A stretch of DNA of 46,068 nt from NCBI GenBank assembly GCA_016215105.1, contig JACRLJ010000004.1:7728-53795 (forward strand). The letters run 5' to 3'. Made by a program: the position numbers and the translations under genes. The notes beneath the pieces are model-generated. The model had not been told where the DNA came from. It saw only the letters and a list, made by a program, of their open reading frames with translations, and ran no database searches. Positions 43,212 to 46,068 of this stretch are shown here, one piece after another (the stretch's first letter is position 1; the number at the start of each line of letters is the position of its first letter). The stretch comes from Candidatus Hydrogenedentota bacterium. GTDB taxonomy: Bacteria; Hydrogenedentota; Hydrogenedentia; Hydrogenedentales; SLHB01.

Positions 43212-43995
43212 CGAAGGTCTGCTTTTCTATCGTGAACAGCGAGTCATTCAGCTCAGTGTTCGGGTCAATTCTGCTCATGGTAAACTTCAGCCGCGTCTCC
43301 TGTTTCGGGAACGACGCTTCTACAAAGGCCGGAATACGGACACCATCTTTTTCACGGTAGTCTCCTAGCGCCGTGGACGCTGTGACTTCTCCCGTTTCGG
43401 GATCGTACAACTCGTGTTTCGTGACATCCCAGGGCGGGCCGGTGACCTCCACCCTCCGAAGAGGCCGCTTTTCCGAGCCAATCAGCAGGACGGCTTTGTG
43501 CTGACTCGCATCGTACTCCACAAGGCGCGCTTTGCCCTTGCCGGCGGCAATCCAGGTCTTGGGCAAGAACATCTCCTGCGCGATCTCCCGGGGCGCCACT
43601 TGCCAAGTTGTGCCCTCGACGGAGTCTCCCCAGTTGCCAGACCACGTCTGCTTATCGAACGTAACGGTGTACCGGTCGTCCGCATACCGGACCTCGAATA
43701 CCTTCGCGCCGAGCGGGCCGCGCCCAACCACGTACAAATCCGCCGGCTTTCGGAACTGAACAACCCCGGTACACTGTTGAACCGCGGCGGAACTGGGCGC
43801 TTTTACCGTAAAATGGCCGTACGCCTTGAAATTGCGCAGCGCCGCATCGTTCTCCTCGAGGTCGGCAAGGATGTCGGACACCTTCGGGGCATCCGAGGGA
43901 AGGGTCCCCCGTTGCACACGGGCGCCAAGATGGGCGCAGCCAACCAGCCCCAGGAAAGACACCAAGAGGGCGCATGAGACAACACGTATGGACAC
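43192..43995 (-). CDS. Outer-membrane-type lipoprotein (LolA/LolB or DUF4292-like)
   Basis: This 267-residue protein has a lipoprotein signal with lipobox Leu-Val-Gly-Cys20 (LGLVGCAHLG), so it is lipid-modified at Cys20. The body is beta-rich with FKAYGHFTVK, VVQFRKPADLYVVGRGPLG and FEVRYADDRYTVTF, the pattern of LolA/LolB-like or DUF4292 lipoproteins, which bind lipids or chaperone lipoproteins. The start is GTG; no better start is seen. The end overlaps rlmN by 20 bases, making a two-gene unit. Exact function is unknown. Confidence 0.8.
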   Translation of the reverse strand: MSIRVVSCALLVSFLGLVGCAHLGARVQRGTLPSDAPKVSDILADLEENDAALRNFKAYGHFTVKAPSSAAVQQCTGVVQFRKPADLYVVGRGPLGAKVFEVRYADDRYTVTFDKQTWSGNWGDSVEGTTWQVAPREIAQEMFLPKTWIAAGKGKARLVEYDASQHKAVLLIGSEKRPLRRVEVTGPPWDVTKHELYDPETGEVTASTALGDYREKDGVRIPAFVEASFPKQETRLKFTMSRIDPNTELNDSLFTIEKQTFDENTSH

Positions 43996-44029
43996 GGTGA
44001 GAGGGATGCTTGATTCTTTCGTTGTAAAT

Positions 44030-44070
44030 GTGGTATTTTACTGCGTCTTTTTGGAGACGTAGTATACCAC
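44030..44070. repeat. Inverted repeat at the lipoprotein promoter
   Basis: The arm at 44030-44048 pairs with 44055-44070 over 16 pairs, with one three-base bulge (TTT) and one G-T pair, around a six-base loop. On the minus strand it overlaps the -10 of the candidate promoter. It may be an operator or leader hairpin. Confidence 0.5.
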
Positions 44071-44089
44071 ACCTCGGCGCGTTATCCAA
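44061..44089 (-). promoter_or_regulatory. Candidate promoter of the lipoprotein-rlmN unit
   Basis: On the minus strand TTGGAT (44089-44084) and TATACT (44066-44061) are separated by 17 bases (3/6 and 5/6 matches). The -10 lies inside the 41-base palindrome. Confidence 0.4.
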
Positions 44090-44216
44090 CGCTGCGCGCG
44101 GGGAACAGATCGGCTTCCTTGTCTTGCTTCATCGGCGCTTGAAGCATGCTTGGGACGGACAACGAGGTCGTGCTACTGACCATACAATTGCGGCCAGGCC
44201 GCCGCAGGAGAATGCA

Positions 44217-44477
44217 ATGTCCAGAGTTTGTGAGTACAGCGGTAAGCGGCCCCGGATGGGCAAGAAGATTGTCCGCCGTGGTAAAGCCAAGCGCGAAGGC
44301 GGTATCGGTCAAAACGTCACCGGCATCACCAAGCGCAAGTTCCGGCCCAACCTGCAAAAGATCCGGATCATCGACGAAAACGGCACGGTTCGCCGCGTTC
44401 GTGTTTGCGCCCGCTACATCAAGGCCGGCAAGTTCCAAAAGGCCGTCCGAGGCATAAAGACCGCAAGAACCGCCTAA
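44217..44477 (+). CDS. rpmB: Ribosomal protein bL28
   Basis: This 86-residue basic protein is a component of the large ribosomal subunit. It begins MSRVCEYSGKRPRMGKKIV, and continues with TKRKFRPNLQKIRI and VRVCARYIKAGKF, the bL28 pattern. It is slightly longer than the usual ~62-78 residues. AGGAG lies six bases upstream of the ATG. An in-frame stretch back to 44028 lacks such a site and is not coding. It is followed by a clear intrinsic terminator. Confidence 0.95.
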   Translation: MSRVCEYSGKRPRMGKKIVRRGKAKREGGIGQNVTGITKRKFRPNLQKIRIIDENGTVRRVRVCARYIKAGKFQKAVRGIKTARTA

Positions 44478-45014
44478 CACATCACGCATCAGTTGACGCC
44501 CGCGCTGGGTTTCCTTAGATGACCTGGCGCGGGCGTTTTTTATTGCCCGTCCCCGCCAAGTAGAGCGTCTGGCCCCCACATCCACCCTGTCCACCCCGCC
44601 TGAGTGCGCCCGCGCTCGACGCGCGCGGGCCGCCGGAACCAAGGGGAGCTAACCTATAGGCAAGCCGGGAATTAAGTAGTGCTCCAGCAGTGTTGAGGCC
44701 ATTGAGGTGGGCCGGTCTGTAACTCAGGCGACCCGGCCAATTGCAGCGGCAGGCGCATGTACCGTGTCCAGAAAGGTGGTGATACCGGTTCTGAACGGGA
44801 ACTTATTTGTGGCCCCAAGGCCATTTGAGAGCCTTGGATCGTCCGCAGTCCGGGTCGGACACACGGAATAGCGCGATCCACAAGAAACCAATGTAACGGA
44901 ATGCTTCAGGTCGAGTGGACGTTCTTGCCTAATCTTCGCCGTCCCCTGAGGCCACTGCCGTGCGGTAGTATACACTCGTCATAACTATATAACTATAACT
45001 ATGGAGTGAATGCT
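44478..45014 (+). other. Gene-free stretch after rpmB; terminator plus AT-rich pseudopilin leader
   Basis: These 537 bases hold the rpmB terminator and, just before the pseudopilin, an AT-rich repeat ATAACT (44981-45002). TACACT at 44971-44976 could be a weak -10 element, but no good -35 was seen. The middle (44560-44960) shows no gene or structure that I can support. Confidence 0.5.
44496..44541 (+). terminator. Intrinsic terminator of rpmB
   Basis: ACGCCCGCGC (44496-44505) pairs perfectly with GCGCGGGCGT (44527-44536), loop of 21 bases, followed by a run of T (to 44541). It sits 18 bases after the stop codon. Confidence 0.85.
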
Positions 45015-46055
45015 ATGTCCCGAAACAAAGGGTTTACGTTGATTGAATTGCTGGTAGTGATCGCTATCATCGGTATCCTCGCAGCGATACTGCTACCCGC
45101 TCTCGCACGCGCGCGGGAGGCCGCCCGGAGAGCGAGCTGCGCGAACAATCTCAAACAATTTGGCATTGTCTACAAGATGTTCTCAGGCGAGAATAAGGAT
45201 AAGTTCCCGGACCGCGCCGTCAAGGCCTTCGATGGCGCGGCGGCGGCGCCAGCGCTTATCGCGCTGTCATTTGAGTTCGGCGCCGATACGCGCGCAATCT
45301 ACCCGGAATATCTGACCGATCCAAACATAATCGTCTGCCCTTCGGCGTCGGGTAAGTCGAGCGACGCTTTCACGTCCGTGGATGGAAGCAGCCTGTTCGG
45401 CGTGGGCGGGGTGCCGCTAGCGGGCAACTACAGCACCACTCACACCAAGAGCGGGCCTAGCTGTAACCACGGCGGATCCTGCTCGCGCGCTATCGACACC
45501 TGTTACGCGTACACGGGTTATCTCACGGACCGCGCCAATGATACCGACCCGGCCGCGACGGCCGCCGAGCTTACCGCGTTAGCCGTTGCGGAGGCATCCT
45601 TGGGCGTCGCTCTGGTGATTCCGGCGTCCCCGCCAGTTGCGGAACAGTCGATTGTGACCGAGACGGCGCTGGCCAACGCGCTCCACAATGCGGCCAATCC
45701 AATCACTGTGCTGCTCACGCAGGCCGGCCGCGATTCTTTCAATAAAGTTACCGGAAGCGACGTAAGTGTTCCGGCCGGAACCGGTAACGCGGGTGGCAGC
45801 ACCGTCTTTCACCTCAAGGAGGGTATAGAGCGGTTCCTGGTCACCGACATCAACAATCCCGCGGGCAGCGCGCAGGCTCAGAGTACGATTTTTGTCATGT
45901 GGGATCGCGCCTCGACTGTTCCGGGCAATTTCAATCACGTGCCCGGCGGAGAGAACGTCCTGTACATGGATGGGCATGTCGAGTTTGTCAAGTACCCCGG
46001 GAAAGCGCCCGTAAGCAAGGTGTTCGCAACGTTCGACGGAGCAGTTGATCACTAG
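45015..46055 (+). CDS. DUF1559-type prepilin-like secreted protein
   Basis: This 346-residue protein starts with a type IV prepilin leader (MSRNKG, cleavage before FTLIE) and a hydrophobic helix [20 protein letters not shown], then a globular part ending in [19 protein letters not shown]. The family is abundant in Planctomycetes/Hydrogenedentes-like genomes and is thought to be assembled by a type II-secretion or pilus-like machine. The usual H-x9-DG box here has ten residues between His and Asp. ATG 45015 is chosen because GGAG lies eight bases upstream; GTG 45006 lies within that site. No other pilin genes are beside it. Confidence 0.92.
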   Translation: MSRNKGFTLIELLVVIAIIGILAAILLPALARAREAARRASCANNLKQFGIVYKMFSGENKDKFPDRAVKAFDGAAAAPALIALSFEFGADTRAIYPEYLTDPNIIVCPSASGKSSDAFTSVDGSSLFGVGGVPLAGNYSTTHTKSGPSCNHGGSCSRAIDTCYAYTGYLTDRANDTDPAATAAELTALAVAEASLGVALVIPASPPVAEQSIVTETALANALHNAANPITVLLTQAGRDSFNKVTGSDVSVPAGTGNAGGSTVFHLKEGIERFLVTDINNPAGSAQAQSTIFVMWDRASTVPGNFNHVPGGENVLYMDGHVEFVKYPGKAPVSKVFATFDGAVDH

Positions 46056-46068
46056 CTCCGGCGCGCGC

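Overview
The window looks like a chromosomal segment of a GC-rich, Gram-negative-type bacterium. The closest feel is Candidatus Hydrogenedentes or a PVC-group/Lentisphaerae-like lineage. The reasons are a DUF1559-type pseudopilin with a DGH(V)EF C-terminus, large secreted beta-helix/repeat proteins, two-component-propeller proteins, a SWIM-SNF2 helicase and many secreted SGNH/phosphodiesterase-type enzymes. The taxon is an inference; there is no rRNA gene. No rRNA, tRNA, CRISPR array, transposase or integrase was recognised.

Layout. 1-1.5 kb: a truncated secreted Pro-rich protein and a PP2C phosphatase (both minus). 1.7-6.8 kb: SWIM-SNF2 helicase followed at once by a PLP aminotransferase. 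7-9.5 kb: an MBOAT acyltransferase overlapping an SGNH-like membrane protein, probably an extracellular polymer O-acylation pair. 10.1-16.2 kb: one 2018-residue secreted protein with PKD, beta-helix, LamG and eleven ~100-residue repeats. 16.7-19 kb: trpS and a convergent MATE transporter that overlaps it. 19.2-28.5 kb: a zone of gene decay. Three adjacent genes (propeller protein, receiver-Fis regulator, glycerol-1-phosphate-dehydrogenase-like enzyme) each carry an apparent internal deletion with a frameshift. They are followed by an unknown secreted protein, an SGNH hydrolase, a six-hairpin-glycosidase-like protein, and a second, broken copy of the SGNH 3' end. 28.7-34.6 kb: an alkaline-phosphatase-superfamily enzyme, a sensorless hybrid histidine kinase, a CHASE4-HAMP-GGDEF cyclase and a degenerate HD-GYP protein, i.e. 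signalling centred on c-di-GMP. 34.9-42.2 kb: recA, AsmA-like protein, zinc-ribbon-like protein, SPOR protein, ketopantoate reductase and a DUF374 acyltransferase, all on the plus strand and tightly packed. 42.2-44.5 kb: rlmN and a lipoprotein (minus), then rpmB with a clear terminator. 45-46 kb: pseudopilin.

The most unusual material is the cluster of broken genes at 19.2-23.1 kb, the diverged 155-bp duplication flanking the 25.2-27.9 kb gene, the degenerate HD-GYP protein beside an apparently intact GGDEF protein, the giant repeat protein, and several long perfect or near-perfect inverted repeats in gene-free stretches (9.6-9.7, 16.3 and 44.0 kb). I did not find a convincing entirely new multi-gene system; the points above are those I would check first.
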